From positions 1,923,501 to 1,987,500 of the forward strand of contig NC_021191.1 in the NCBI RefSeq assembly GCF_000389965.1: a stretch of 64,000 bases of DNA, read 5' to 3'. Made by a program: the position numbers and the translations under genes. How positions within the stretch are numbered: position 1 is the stretch's first letter; each line of letters starts with the position of its first letter. This document shows, piece by piece, positions 25,751 to 34,778 of this stretch. The DNA is from Actinoplanes sp. N902-109. Lineage in GTDB: Bacteria; Actinomycetota; Actinomycetes; Mycobacteriales; Micromonosporaceae. Below the pieces are notes generated by a model. The model was not told where the DNA came from. It saw only the letters and a program-made list of their open reading frames with translations, and did not search any database.

Positions 25751-26173
25751 ATGCGTCGTCGATTCATCACCCCGATCGCCGTCCTGACCGGGCTGTTCGG
25801 CCTGGGCGCGGCCTCCGCGAACGCCGCCGGCCGGGTCGCCGCCGATGACCAGCAGAAGACGGCCGCCGTGGTGCCGGCGGCCACGCCCTCGGCCGGTCTG
25901 AAGCTGATCGCCGGCTACTCCGGCAGCACCCACTGGTACGGCCCCCGCCTCACCCTGCCGGCGAGGAAGTACGAGGCCATCGCCACCTACACCTGCGACA
26001 ACGGCGGATTCCTGTACGTCTCGTGGAACGGTGAGCCGTACAGCTACGAGTCCGCGAAATCGTCGGACGGCTCCGGCACCGTGGTGCTCCAGGGCGTCGA
26101 CGGCGGCACCCGCGGCTACTTCGCGGTCGACTCCTGGCTGGGTTGCGCGTGGACCATGAAGGTCTATGCGTGA
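25751..26173 (+). CDS. Small secreted protein of unknown function
   Basis: A 140-residue protein with a signal peptide (MRRRFITPIAVLTGLFGLGA, cleavage after the ANA of SANA). The mature part has two cysteines that could pair (YTCDNGGFLYVSWNG and WLGCAWTMKVYA) and an aromatic, beta-rich character. I do not recognise the family. Divergent from the oxidoreductase gene with a palindromic operator between, so it may respond to the same signal. ATG 25751 gives the best signal peptide. Confidence 0.65.
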   Translation: MRRRFITPIAVLTGLFGLGAASANAAGRVAADDQQKTAAVVPAATPSAGLKLIAGYSGSTHWYGPRLTLPARKYEAIATYTCDNGGFLYVSWNGEPYSYESAKSSDGSGTVVLQGVDGGTRGYFAVDSWLGCAWTMKVYA

Positions 26174-26246
26174 ACCACACCCGAACGGGTGACTCCCCTA
26201 CCGCGAAGTAGGGCCATAGCTTGGACTGGTGACCGGAGGCCGCGGA

Positions 26247-26921
26247 TCAGGCCGCACGGCGAGCGGTGGACATCTGCCGTGGAACGCTGAGCGCGACGGG
26301 CCGGGGCGGCCGCCTACCGAGTGCGTCCAGCGCGTCCAACAGCATGGCCTGCACGGTCGCCGACCCGGGCAGGTGCCAGCCGATCTGCTCGGGCGCGACG
26401 GCCCAGCGCACCGGGCCCTCCGGGGTGCGGCTGGGGGCGGCCGGGATCCACGAACCCCGCCCGTGATGCAGGATGTCCAGGCAGGACGCCAGTTCCGGGC
26501 GCAGCTCGCCGTCCGGGAGGACGAAGAACATCCAGCGGCCCGACGGCGTCACCGCGACCGGGCCGCGGGCGTCGCCCTGCTCGGGGCCGATCACGCCGGT
26601 GTGCAGCCGCACCGCGCCCAGCACCCGCAGGCCGACCGCCGCGGGCACCTCCAGCACGTCGAAGCCGCTCCCGGTCGCGAGCAACACCGTGTACGGGTGC
26701 TGCCGCCACCATCCGGCCACCCGGGCGACGTCCGTGCTCGCGTCGTCCTCCCAGGACTCGACCGCGGGGTGACAGCCCATGATCCGGCAACCGGCGCGCC
26801 CGCACGTGAACCGCCCGCCGGTCGGATAGGCGCCCGGGGTGACCGCCCAGCCGTGCATGGCGTAGCGCTGCGCGGCCCGGCGGAGCCGGATCCGGTCGAT
26901 GAGGCTGGTGCTCCACTGCAT
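26247..26921 (-). CDS. Bifunctional DNA primase/polymerase N-terminal-domain protein
   Basis: A 224-residue protein with the Prim-Pol (PF09250-like) layout common in Streptomyces and relatives: RRAAQRYAMHGWAVTPGAYP at the N-terminus, a CGRAGCRIMGCHP cysteine/histidine motif, WWRQHPYTVLLATGSGFDVL, and GRWMFFVLPDGELRPEL. The canonical DxD metal motif is reduced to FDVLEV, so polymerase activity is doubtful. Chromosomal stand-alone members have no established role. It is divergent from the XRE-TPR regulator. Confidence 0.8.
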   Translation of the reverse strand: MQWSTSLIDRIRLRRAAQRYAMHGWAVTPGAYPTGGRFTCGRAGCRIMGCHPAVESWEDDASTDVARVAGWWRQHPYTVLLATGSGFDVLEVPAAVGLRVLGAVRLHTGVIGPEQGDARGPVAVTPSGRWMFFVLPDGELRPELASCLDILHHGRGSWIPAAPSRTPEGPVRWAVAPEQIGWHLPGSATVQAMLLDALDALGRRPPRPVALSVPRQMSTARRAA

Positions 26922-27019
26922 GATCGGTCAACTCCCGGGTGCGTACGCGGCGCCGCTATACCAGGCTGTACTGCCGTCACCGAATTCGACACGCATCGTT
27001 GGTTCAGGCAGATCTTTGT

Positions 27020-27033
27020 TTGCAAGTTGCATG
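27020..27033. promoter_or_regulatory. Tandem TTGCAWG repeat in a divergent promoter region
   Basis: The two head-to-tail heptamers TTGCAAG and TTGCATG (27020-27033) are in the 245-base gap between the primase-like gene and the XRE regulator. The tract is less GC-rich than its surroundings. It could be a -35 region or regulator site for the XRE operon, whose start is 134 bases downstream. Confidence 0.35.
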
Positions 27034-27166
27034 AGAAACTACGAGCAGCGGTGAGCAGGCGATCACACAACCTGTGCGACCAGCACGGACGAGTGAGGTC
27101 CACACTGCGAGCGAAGCACCGCGTTGCTCACCGGCGGGGGACGCCGGATGAGTTTGGGGAGGCACC

Positions 27167-28396
27167 GTGGACGAGCTGCCGATCGGCCGCCGAGTCGCAT
27201 ACTGGCGTGGTCGCCGAAAGATGTCCCAGCAGGTTTTCGCAGATCGGCTGGGCAAATCCAAGAGCTGGGTCGACAAGGTGGAACGCGGGGTCCGCCGGCT
27301 CGACAAGTTCTCCGTCGTCTACGAGATCGCGGATGTCCTCGCCATCGACGTGACGTTGCTGCTCGGCAAGGACGTCGAGCGGCGCCCGGACACGCCCAAC
27401 TGCATCGACCAGGTCGAGGTCGAGGAGATCCGGGCGGCGCTGGAGCGCTACGACCAGATGAGCGCGTTCTTCCACCCGATCCCGCAGGCGCCGCCGTTGA
27501 CGGAGATGCGCAAGGCGGTCAGCCACGCCTGGCTGACGTACCAGCACGCGAAGTACGGCGTGCTGGCCCGCAAGCTGCCGCAGCTGCTGCGGGATGCGCA
27601 GGCGGCGGACAGCGCGCACGCCGGGGGCGACGAGGCCCGCGACGCGGCGCACCTGCTCGGGCAGGTCTACCAGATCGCCTCGTCGGCGCTGCGCAAGGTC
27701 GGTGAGCACGAGCTGTCCTGGCTGGCGGCGGACCGCTCGATCGCCGTCTCGCAGCGGGCCGGCGACCAGCTGCTGGCCGGGATGGCCAGCCACCGGGTCG
27801 GCATGGCGCTGCTCTCGCTCGGCCGGGTCCGCTCGGCGCTCGAGGTCAACGTCAACATCGCCAACCGGCTCGCACCGCTTAGCCCGGAGGCGGCCACGCC
27901 CGAGCGGCTGAGCGTGTACGGCCTGCTGCTGCTGACCGGGGCGATGGCCGCGGCCCGGATCGGCGACAGCGCGACCGTACGTGACCTGGTCAGCGGGGCC
28001 GAACAGGCAGCTTGCGCGTTGGGCGGGGACTACAACTACTACTGGACCTCGTTCGGGCCGACGAACGTGGAGCTGCACCGGGCGGCGGCCGCGGTGGAGC
28101 TCGGTGACGGCGGCAAAGCGATCGAGACGCACGAACGGATCGACAAGGGTAGCTTTGCTGCCATGCTGCCCGAACGCCGCGCACACCACTTCCTGGACAT
28201 CGCGCGGGGCTACACGCAGCTGGGCGACGTGGAGAAGGCCAGCGAGATGCTGCTGGAGGGCGACCGGCTCGCCCCCTCGGAGATCCGCTGCCGCCCGCTG
28301 GCCCACGAGGTCATCTCCGACGTGCTGCGACGCACGCGGGGCACCCCGCCGGCCCCCATCGCGGAGCTGGCCGAGCAGATGGGAGTCGGGGTATGA
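27167..28396 (+). CDS. XRE-family regulator with TPR-like sensor domain
   Basis: A 409-residue protein. An N-terminal helix-turn-helix (residues ~8-62: VAYWRGRRKMSQQVFADRLG, then KSKSWVDKVERGVRRLDKFS) is followed by about 330 residues of alpha-helical repeats of TPR type, e.g. HELSWLAADRSIAVSQRAGD and ARGYTQLGDVEKASEMLLEG. Such proteins in actinobacteria bind a peptide or metabolite through the TPR array. Start GTG 27167 has GGAGG 6 bases upstream. The next gene, a flavoprotein, follows within 13 bases, so the two form an operon. Confidence 0.88.
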   Translation: MDELPIGRRVAYWRGRRKMSQQVFADRLGKSKSWVDKVERGVRRLDKFSVVYEIADVLAIDVTLLLGKDVERRPDTPNCIDQVEVEEIRAALERYDQMSAFFHPIPQAPPLTEMRKAVSHAWLTYQHAKYGVLARKLPQLLRDAQAADSAHAGGDEARDAAHLLGQVYQIASSALRKVGEHELSWLAADRSIAVSQRAGDQLLAGMASHRVGMALLSLGRVRSALEVNVNIANRLAPLSPEAATPERLSVYGLLLLTGAMAAARIGDSATVRDLVSGAEQAACALGGDYNYYWTSFGPTNVELHRAAAAVELGDGGKAIETHERIDKGSFAAMLPERRAHHFLDIARGYTQLGDVEKASEMLLEGDRLAPSEIRCRPLAHEVISDVLRRTRGTPPAPIAELAEQMGVGV

Positions 28397-28409
28397 GGTG
28401 GGTTCTGCG

Positions 28410-28979
28410 GTGAGCCCGGGAGTTCTCTATGTCCTGGTCTGCGGTTCACCCATCGCCCGGGACGTGGGCCTGCTGGTCGAGCTGGCCCAGCGTGACGGGT
28501 GGGAGGTCTGCGTGATCACCACGCCGGACGGGCGCAAGTTCGTCGACACGGCCGCACTGCATGCCCAGACCGGGCATCCCGTCCGCAGCTACTACAAGAA
28601 TCCGGGTGACGAGGACCTGCTCCCGCCGGCCGACGCGATGATCGTCGCACCGGCCACGGTCAACACCGTGAACAAGTGGGCGGCCGGCATCACCGACACG
28701 CTCGTGCTCGGGCTGCTGGTCGAGGGGTACGGGTTCAACACGCCCACGGTCGTCGTGCCGTACACGAACAAGGTCATGGCGTTGCACCCGGCGTTCCACG
28801 AGAGCCTCGCCAAACTACGCACCTGGGGTGTGCACGTGCTGCACGGGGACGATGTCGTACGGCTGGGCATGCCCGGGCAGAACGACCGCTTCCGCAAGCA
28901 GTTCCCGTGGCGGCGGGCGTTGCAGGTGCTCCAGACCCATTTCGAGACGGTGGATCGAGTCGAGCCCGGAGCCCGCTGA
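28410..28979 (+). CDS. Flavoprotein (PPC decarboxylase/Dfp-like fold)
   Basis: A 189-residue flavodoxin-like flavoprotein. Features are VLYVLVCGSPIARDVGLLVE at the N-terminus, WEVCVITTPDGRKFVDTAA, MIVAPATVNTVNKWAAGITD and VVVPYTNKVMALHPAFHESL. The APATVNTVNKWAAG segment matches the FMN-binding region of phosphopantothenoylcysteine decarboxylases. Full coaBC is not present here, and actinobacteria have several such small flavoproteins next to XRE-TPR regulators. The start is GTG 28410; GTG 28398 is possible. Its substrate is unknown. Confidence 0.85.
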   Translation: MSPGVLYVLVCGSPIARDVGLLVELAQRDGWEVCVITTPDGRKFVDTAALHAQTGHPVRSYYKNPGDEDLLPPADAMIVAPATVNTVNKWAAGITDTLVLGLLVEGYGFNTPTVVVPYTNKVMALHPAFHESLAKLRTWGVHVLHGDDVVRLGMPGQNDRFRKQFPWRRALQVLQTHFETVDRVEPGAR

Positions 28980-29003
28980 CGAACCTGGGTAGAGTTGGCG
29001 GCC

Positions 29004-29843
29004 GTGACCGACTCCGCCGCAGACCCGCCCACCGTCCGTGAGGTGGTGGCCGCCCTCGACGCGCGCTACCCGCACGCCTGGGCCGAGCCGTGGGACCGGG
29101 TGGGTCTCGTGCTCGGCGAGTTCGACCTGCCGGTGCGCACCGTGCTGGGCGTGGTCGACGTCGTGCCCGAGACCGTCGAACAAGCGGTCGAGGCCGGCGC
29201 CGACCTGATCGTCGCCCACCACCCGCTGCTGCTCAAGGGCGTCTCCTCGGTGGCACCCGACACCTACAAGGGCCGCATCGTGCACCGGCTGATCAAGGCC
29301 GACGTGGCGCTCTATGTCGCGCACACCAACGCGGACGTGGCCCACCCCGGCGTCTCCGACGCGCTGGCCGACCGGCTCGGGCTGACGATGCTGCGCCCGC
29401 TCGTCGACCACGGCGAGGGCCGGGGGATCGGCCGGGTCGGCGAGCTGGCCACCCCGCTGTCCCTGGCCGCGTTGACCGACTTCGTGGCGGCGCGGCTGCC
29501 CTCCACCAGCGCCGGGGTCCGCGCGGCCGGCGATCCCGCCCGGACGATCCGCACCCTGGCCGTCAGCGGCGGCGCCGGTGACAGCTTCCTGCGCGCCGCG
29601 AAGGAAGCCGGCGCGGATGCCTATCTCTGCGCCGACCTGCGCCACCACCCCGCGAGCGAACACGTGGCGGCGGGTGGCCCGGCCCTGATCGACGTCGCCC
29701 ACTGGGCCAGCGAGCGGCCCTGGCTCGACGAGGTGGCCGGCTGGCTGCGCGCGCAGTTCGGCGTCACCGTCGTCGTGTCCGACCTGGACACCGACCCCTG
29801 GACCGTGCACTCGGTCAGCATCGATAAGGAGAACCACCCGTGA
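29004..29843 (+). CDS. Nif3-like dinuclear metal centre protein
   Basis: A 279-residue Nif3/YqfO-family protein. Metal ligands appear in DLIVAHHPLLLKGV near the N-terminus and in the C-terminal segment GGPALIDVAHWASERPWLDE; AHTNADVAHPGVSDALADRL lies between. The family forms hexamers with a dinuclear metal site and has been linked to GTP cyclohydrolase I-like activity, but its role is unsettled. It is first in a three-gene operon conserved in actinobacteria (zinc-ribbon protein, RNase H/phosphatase). Its end overlaps the next start by GTGA. I chose GTG 29004. Confidence 0.93.
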   Translation: MTDSAADPPTVREVVAALDARYPHAWAEPWDRVGLVLGEFDLPVRTVLGVVDVVPETVEQAVEAGADLIVAHHPLLLKGVSSVAPDTYKGRIVHRLIKADVALYVAHTNADVAHPGVSDALADRLGLTMLRPLVDHGEGRGIGRVGELATPLSLAALTDFVAARLPSTSAGVRAAGDPARTIRTLAVSGGAGDSFLRAAKEAGADAYLCADLRHHPASEHVAAGGPALIDVAHWASERPWLDEVAGWLRAQFGVTVVVSDLDTDPWTVHSVSIDKENHP

Positions 29844-30574
29844 AGGCCGCCCCGGAAGCCCAGCGCCGCCTGCTCGACCTGCAGGCCGTCGACACCGCGC
29901 TCAACCAGCTCGCGCACCGCCGCAAGTCGCTGCCCGAGCTGGCCGAGATCGACACCGTCTCGCGGGAGATCTCGGTCCTGGAGGACGAGCGGGTCCGCGC
30001 CCAGGTGGCCGTCGACGACCTCGACCGCGACATCAGCCGCTTCGAGAAGGACATCGACCAGGTCCGCACCCGCAAGCAGCGCGACCAGGCCCGGCTCGAC
30101 GCCGGTGGCGCGCTCCGCGAGATCGAGGGTCTGCAGCACGAGCTGGCCACGCTCAACCGCCGTCAGTCCGAGCTCGAGGACGCCGAGCTGGAGCTGATGG
30201 AGCGGCGCGAGACCGCCGAGCAGACGCTCAACGAGGTCAAGAAGCGGATCACCGAGGCGGTCGAGCGGCGCTCGGCGGCCGAGGCCCGGCGCGACGAGAC
30301 GCTCGCCGAGATCGCCAAGGAGCAGGAGTTCAAGACCCAGTCACGGGCGCCGCTCGCCAACGACCTGCCCGCCGACCTGGTCCAGCTCTACGACAAGATC
30401 CGCACCGAGACCGGCCTGGGCGCGGCGCTGTTCCGCTCCGGCCGCTGCGGTGGCTGCCGCATCGAGCTGTACGGCGCTGACCTCGCGCGGGTCAAGGGTG
30501 CTGCCGCCGACGAGGTCGTCCGCTGCGAGGAATGCCGCCGCATCATGGTCCGTACGGCCGAGTCGGGGCTATGA
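29840..30574 (+). CDS. Coiled-coil zinc-ribbon protein (Rv2229c-like, C4-type)
   Basis: A 244-residue protein. A long coiled coil (residues ~10-175, e.g. LEDERVRAQVAVDDLDRDIS and LATLNRRQSELEDAELELME) precedes a C-terminal zinc ribbon with two CxxC pairs: RCGGCRIELYGADLARVKG and VVRCEECRRIMVRT. This is the zf-RING_7 family found beside nif3 in mycobacteria and Streptomyces. A nucleic-acid or ribosome-associated role has been suggested, without firm proof. Both ends overlap their neighbours (GTGA and ATGA), indicating tight co-translation. Confidence 0.93.
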   Translation: MKAAPEAQRRLLDLQAVDTALNQLAHRRKSLPELAEIDTVSREISVLEDERVRAQVAVDDLDRDISRFEKDIDQVRTRKQRDQARLDAGGALREIEGLQHELATLNRRQSELEDAELELMERRETAEQTLNEVKKRITEAVERRSAAEARRDETLAEIAKEQEFKTQSRAPLANDLPADLVQLYDKIRTETGLGAALFRSGRCGGCRIELYGADLARVKGAAADEVVRCEECRRIMVRTAESGL

Positions 30575-31668
30575 GCGACCTGCGAGTGATCGTCGAGGCC
30601 GACGGCGGTTCCCGGGGCAATCCCGGGCCCGCCGGGTACGGCGCCGTGGTGCGCGACATCACCAGCGGCGACGTGCTGCTGGAACGCTATGCGTCGCTCG
30701 GCACGACCACGAACAACGTCGCGGAGTATTCCGGCCTGATCGCCGGGCTGCAGGCCGCGGCGGACCTCGGGGCCGCGCACGTCGGCGTACGGATGGACTC
30801 CAAGCTCGTCATCGAGCAGATGTCCGGCCGCTGGCAGATCAAGAACCCCGGCCTGCGCCCGCTCGCCGCCGAGGCCGCCACCCTGGTCACCCGGTTCGCC
30901 TCGGTGACCTTCGAGTGGATCCCGCGCGAGCGCAACAAGCTGGCCGACGCCCTGGCCAACCGCGCCATGGACGAGGCCGCCGGCAAGCCCGTGGCCGACG
31001 TGGTGCCGGAACCGGCCGCCCCGAGGAGCTGGGCGCCGCCGTCCCTCGACAACGCGACCCGGATCATCCTCGTGCGCCACGGCGAGACCGCGCTCACCCA
31101 GCAGGGCCGCTACTCCGGCCGCGGTGACGTCCCGCTCTCCGACGAGGGTCAGGCCCAGGCCATGGCCGCGGCCGGGCGGGTGGCCGGCATCAGCCGCGAT
31201 GTCGCGGCCGTCGTCTCCTCACCCTTGCGCAGATGTACGCGCACAGCCGAGTTGATCGCCGCCGAGCTGGGCACCGTGCCGGTCACCGTGGTCCCCGACC
31301 TGATCGAGTGCGACTTCGGCGACTGGGAGGGCCTGAGCTTCGCCGAGGTGCGGGACCGCTGGCCGGCCGAGATGGACCGCTGGCTCGACTCCACCTCGGT
31401 GGCACCGCCGGGCGGCGAGTCCTTCCAGCAGGTCGCGAAGCGGGTGCGCGGTGCACTGGCGACGCTGCTGTCGGCGTACCCGGGTCAGACGATCGTCGTG
31501 GTTTCGCACGTCTCCCCGATCAAGCTGATCCTGCGCGACGCGCTCGGGGCCGGGGACGCCTTCCTGCACCGGCTGTTCCTCGACGCGGCCGGCATCTCGT
31601 TGCTGGACATGTGGCCGGACGGTGGCATCGCCGTCCGCTCCGTCAACGAGACAGCCCACCTGCGCTGA
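30571..31668 (+). CDS. Bifunctional RNase H / phosphoglycerate-mutase-like phosphatase
   Basis: A 365-residue fusion like Rv2228c. Residues 1-140 are a type I RNase HI domain with the catalytic carboxylates in VEADGGSRGNPGPAGYGAVV, NNVAEYSGLIAGL, GVRMDSKLVIEQM and RNKLADALANRAMD. Residues ~165-365 are a histidine phosphatase/CobC domain: IILVRHGETALTQQGRYSG, VVSSPLRRCTRTAELIA, ECDFGDWEGLSF and VVVSHVSPIKLIL. RNase H would remove RNA from RNA-DNA hybrids; the second domain may act as alpha-ribazole phosphatase or a general acid phosphatase. ATGA overlap with the zinc-ribbon gene shows it belongs to the same operon. Confidence 0.95.
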   Translation: MSDLRVIVEADGGSRGNPGPAGYGAVVRDITSGDVLLERYASLGTTTNNVAEYSGLIAGLQAAADLGAAHVGVRMDSKLVIEQMSGRWQIKNPGLRPLAAEAATLVTRFASVTFEWIPRERNKLADALANRAMDEAAGKPVADVVPEPAAPRSWAPPSLDNATRIILVRHGETALTQQGRYSGRGDVPLSDEGQAQAMAAAGRVAGISRDVAAVVSSPLRRCTRTAELIAAELGTVPVTVVPDLIECDFGDWEGLSFAEVRDRWPAEMDRWLDSTSVAPPGGESFQQVAKRVRGALATLLSAYPGQTIVVVSHVSPIKLILRDALGAGDAFLHRLFLDAAGISLLDMWPDGGIAVRSVNETAHLR

Positions 31669-31734
31669 CCTGTATCAGGCCCGCACCCCCACATCTCCTA
31701 GTGAGCACCACTGGAGTGTGGGGGAGTGGGTGCC

Positions 31735-33177
31735 ATGACGGCAGTGACGGACAAAGCCCCGGTAACCGACAACCAGGTCCCGCGCGCCGACGAGCCGGCG
31801 GCGGATGCGCTCGTCCGTGGCTGGCTGCGCCGCCAGGTGGCCGCGCTGTGCATGAACCTGCTGATCGCCGTCGTGGTGGCCGCGGCGTTGTGGCTGCGCC
31901 GCTCGTCCGGCGGCACCGAGTTCGACGGTGACCTGGCCCTGGCCCTGTTCGCGGTGTGGTGCCTGGCGTTCCTGCCGGGCTGGCTCTACGTCCGCTTCCT
32001 CGGGCAGCGAGCCGGCGCGCTGTGGGACGAGTATGTGCTGAGCCTGCACCGGCTCGGCTGGGACCACCCCGGCTTCCTGCCCGAACCCCCGGTCACCTCG
32101 CAGTTCCACGAGGAATGGAAGAACGACGGCGGCCCGGCCTACCGCAAGCACCTCAACCTGTACCGGCAGAAGTTCGACGCCTACTACGGCAGGGCGGTGG
32201 CGGACAGCAGCCACACCCGCGGCACCCCGCTGCGGATCGAGACCCTGTTCCCGGTCTTCCTGGTCACCACGACGCTCGCGGTGTGCTGGGTGGTCCTGCT
32301 GCTCGACCCGGTCTTCGTCCAGGAGCCGAGAACGGCGTGGGACATGATGGCGTTCGGCTTCCTCGGCGCCTACTCGTTCATCTTCCAGATGCTGATCCGC
32401 CGCTTCTTCCAGAGCGACCTGCGCCCCAGCGCCTACGCCCACGCCATGGTCCGGATCATCACCGTGCTGATCCTGGTCGCCGCCGTGCACCAGGTCATGG
32501 CGGGCACCGGCCCGCGCATCCAAGCCGTGGTCGCCTTCGTCATCGGCTTCTTCCCGCTCGTCGGCATGCAAGCCCTGCAACGTACGGCCGCCGCGGCCCT
32601 GCGCGCGGTCGTCCCCTCCGGCACCCCCGCCTACCCGCTCAACCAGATCGACGGCCTCGGCATCTGGTACGAATCCCGGCTGCTCGAAGAGGGCATCGAG
32701 GACATGCAAAGCCTCGCCACCGCCAACCTGGTCGACGTCATCCTGCACACCCGGGTCCCGGTCGGCCGTCTCGTCGACTGGGTCGACCAGGCCCACCTCT
32801 ATCTGCACCTCGACCGGATCGACCGCGGCTGGCTCGACCGCACCCTGCACGGCGACAAAGCCGACGCCGGTCCGGCAGGCCACCTCTCCGACGGCTCGGT
32901 GAAAGCCACCAGCCGGGCCGGCACCAAAACCCGCACCACCCTCCGCCAGCTCGGCATCCGCAAGGCCACCGACCTGCTCAAGGCCTTCCCCGCGGACCGG
33001 ATGGCCCCGGACGTCGCCTGGGGACCCACCCAGCCCTGGTACGACCACCTCCACCAGGTCGAGCAGCAGGGCCTCAACCTCAGCCAACTCCGCACCATGG
33101 TCCAGGTCCTCAGCCAGGAAGCCTCCCTGGCCGCCGTCTGGAACTGGCAACACCGCGGCGTCCGCACCCGGCCCTGA
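31735..33177 (+). CDS. Polytopic membrane protein with cytoplasmic helical domain
   Basis: A 480-residue protein unknown to me. The N-terminal ~290 residues have five or six hydrophobic segments (e.g. LCMNLLIAVVVAAALWLRR, FPVFLVTTTLAVCWVVLLLD, VRIITVLILVAAVHQVMAG and IQAVVAFVIGFFPLVGMQAL). The remaining ~190 residues are soluble. NQIDGLGIWYESRLLEEGIE and TTLRQLGIRKATDLLKAFPA resemble paired helix-hairpin-helix units that often bind DNA or partner proteins. ATG 31735 follows GGGGGAG; GTG 31726 is less likely. It may be a structural or surveillance membrane protein; no function is claimed. Confidence 0.75.
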   Translation: MTAVTDKAPVTDNQVPRADEPAADALVRGWLRRQVAALCMNLLIAVVVAAALWLRRSSGGTEFDGDLALALFAVWCLAFLPGWLYVRFLGQRAGALWDEYVLSLHRLGWDHPGFLPEPPVTSQFHEEWKNDGGPAYRKHLNLYRQKFDAYYGRAVADSSHTRGTPLRIETLFPVFLVTTTLAVCWVVLLLDPVFVQEPRTAWDMMAFGFLGAYSFIFQMLIRRFFQSDLRPSAYAHAMVRIITVLILVAAVHQVMAGTGPRIQAVVAFVIGFFPLVGMQALQRTAAAALRAVVPSGTPAYPLNQIDGLGIWYESRLLEEGIEDMQSLATANLVDVILHTRVPVGRLVDWVDQAHLYLHLDRIDRGWLDRTLHGDKADAGPAGHLSDGSVKATSRAGTKTRTTLRQLGIRKATDLLKAFPADRMAPDVAWGPTQPWYDHLHQVEQQGLNLSQLRTMVQVLSQEASLAAVWNWQHRGVRTRP

Positions 33178-33573
33178 GGCCGGCGGGTCACCATCGGGGA
33201 ATTGCCACCGCGTTTTGATGACATTGATTGACGACCCCGCCGAAAAGTTGATGATGCTGCCCGTCGTAACCGATCTCCCGGCGGATGACCTTTCCGGGAG
33301 ATCGGACGGACGCGCCCGGAAAGCTATTCATGACGGCGGGATCTTTCGCTGTGACGAGCTGCGCCCCAGTCCTTCGGAGACCCTTTGGGCCGATCGTCCT
33401 GCAATTTCCTTGATTATCGCCGGCGATCTGCCCACTAGGACTATCCGACCGCTTGCCCGTAAGGTGCAGAATGAGGACCGGCAACCGGCCGCATGCCGAA
33501 TGATCACATTTGTTCGAAACCGGCCCGGACCCCGGAAGCGTGATTGTCTGACATATGGAATTGAGGGGGCGTC
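33178..33573. other. Intergenic region, no gene supported
   Basis: About 400 bases between the membrane-protein gene and the RelE-like gene. It is less GC-rich than its surroundings (tracts such as TTTTGATGACATTGATTGAC near 33214). Open frames through it have non-coding composition. I see no tRNA, clear promoter or terminator here. Confidence 0.5.
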
Positions 33574-33924
33574 GTGGCGGCCAAGTACGAAGTGGTGCTT
33601 TCTCCTGCGGCGTGGCGGGAGATACGCGAGCTCCGCACGATGCAGGACCGGGACGACCTTGCCGACGCCCTCGGCAAGGAACTGATCGACGGTCCGAATG
33701 TACGGAGCGCCTGGTCCTTCAAGATCGGTGAGGTGCGGTACACCGCCGTCCCGCTGACTTTCCGGGGGTGGGTGGCCATCTACCGTGAGCTGACCCAGAA
33801 GGAACTGGACCGGGTGGCGGATGAGCGGCCGAAGCGCCGGGTCGAATCCAGCGGTTTCCTGGTTTTCGACTTGTTGCCGCCGCACACCGCTTTCGCGGTC
33901 GCTCCGCACAGCGAGATGTTCTAG
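33574..33924 (+). CDS. Small RelE/ParE-like protein (possible toxin)
   Basis: A 116-residue protein. The beginning YEVVLSPAAWREIRELRTMQ followed by a short helix and strands (SAWSFKIGEVRYTAVPL, GWVAIYRELTQKEL) recalls the compact RelE/ParE fold, although family-specific catalytic residues are not certain. It starts at GTG 33574 after a GAGGGGG site. Its TAG stop overlaps the TAG stop of the convergent membrane-protein gene within a shared CTAG. The facing minus operon encodes an antitoxin-like duplicated protein, so the three genes could work together. Confidence 0.5.
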   Translation: MAAKYEVVLSPAAWREIRELRTMQDRDDLADALGKELIDGPNVRSAWSFKIGEVRYTAVPLTFRGWVAIYRELTQKELDRVADERPKRRVESSGFLVFDLLPPHTAFAVAPHSEMF

Positions 33925-34769
33925 GCGGGACGGCCCCCGGCGCTGTGGTCGTCAGTCGAACTGTTGACGGTCATGGCAGCCGGTTCGTGCCCGGCATCGT
34001 CGGCCGCTGCGGGGTAAGCGGCGTAAGCGAACGTCAGGATGCCGATCACGACCACAGCGGACGCGCCGGCCAACTGCCGGCGAAGAGCCTTGAACGATTC
34101 TCTGGTGATGTAGAAGTTGGCGAAGGCCACTACTGTGCTCGCCGCCTGCCGAAGCTCGTGCGCCGATTCGGCCCCCCGGGCCGGCTGCCCGTTACGGGCG
34201 GCCTCGTTGGCGTCGGCGAGCCGGGCGTACAGATCTGGCACATTCTCGGCGTGGGCTGCGAAGAGTTCTTCGGCGATGAAATCCAGGCGGGTTCGCAAAT
34301 CGTCGAGCATTTCCCGGCGCTGCCGGTCGCGGCGGTACCGCAGATTTTTCACCATCGACAGCCGTCCGGGCAGGCCCGCACGGGTCACCGGACGATGTGG
34401 GGGCCCTTCCCGTATCCGCTGGTCGAAGATTTCCTTGTCGATATCGGCCAGGGTCACCCATTCGATCGTCAGGATCTCGCTGGCGCGACGGATCATGTAG
34501 CCGATGGCGGCCAGGGCGACGACTATTCCGAGGAGGGCGATCGCCAGGCGGGGGAATTCACGGTCGTCCAGCGAGCCGAGGCCGGTCAGTTGCAGACCTG
34601 CGACCAGCACACCGCCGACTCCAGCAGCTGCGGCGATCAGCCACTGGGTAGCGGTCCGCAGCGCTTGCGTGGCTGCTTCGTACGGCTCAGCTGCGGTTGC
34701 GCCGGTGGCACCGGCGCGTGGTCCTTGCGCGGCCGATGCCGGCGCCGGCGGACGCATCGGTGGAAACAT
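33921..34769 (-). CDS. Membrane protein with three predicted TM helices
   Basis: A 282-residue protein. Two membrane helices near the N-terminus (ATQWLIAAAAGVGGVLVAGL and LAIALLGIVVALAAIGYMIR), a charged helical domain (residues ~100-235, e.g. REMLDDLRTRLDFIAEELFA) and a third hydrophobic segment (GASAVVVIGILTFAYAAY) near the C-terminus. The 2-TM plus helical layout recalls SLATT-type pore-forming effectors of conflict systems, but I cannot confirm that. It lies 9 bases downstream of the duplicated antitoxin-like gene and is probably co-transcribed. Confidence 0.55.
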   Translation of the reverse strand: MFPPMRPPAPASAAQGPRAGATGATAAEPYEAATQALRTATQWLIAAAAGVGGVLVAGLQLTGLGSLDDREFPRLAIALLGIVVALAAIGYMIRRASEILTIEWVTLADIDKEIFDQRIREGPPHRPVTRAGLPGRLSMVKNLRYRRDRQRREMLDDLRTRLDFIAEELFAAHAENVPDLYARLADANEAARNGQPARGAESAHELRQAASTVVAFANFYITRESFKALRRQLAGASAVVVIGILTFAYAAYPAAADDAGHEPAAMTVNSSTDDHSAGGRPA

Positions 34770-34778
34770 GCCCGGGAC

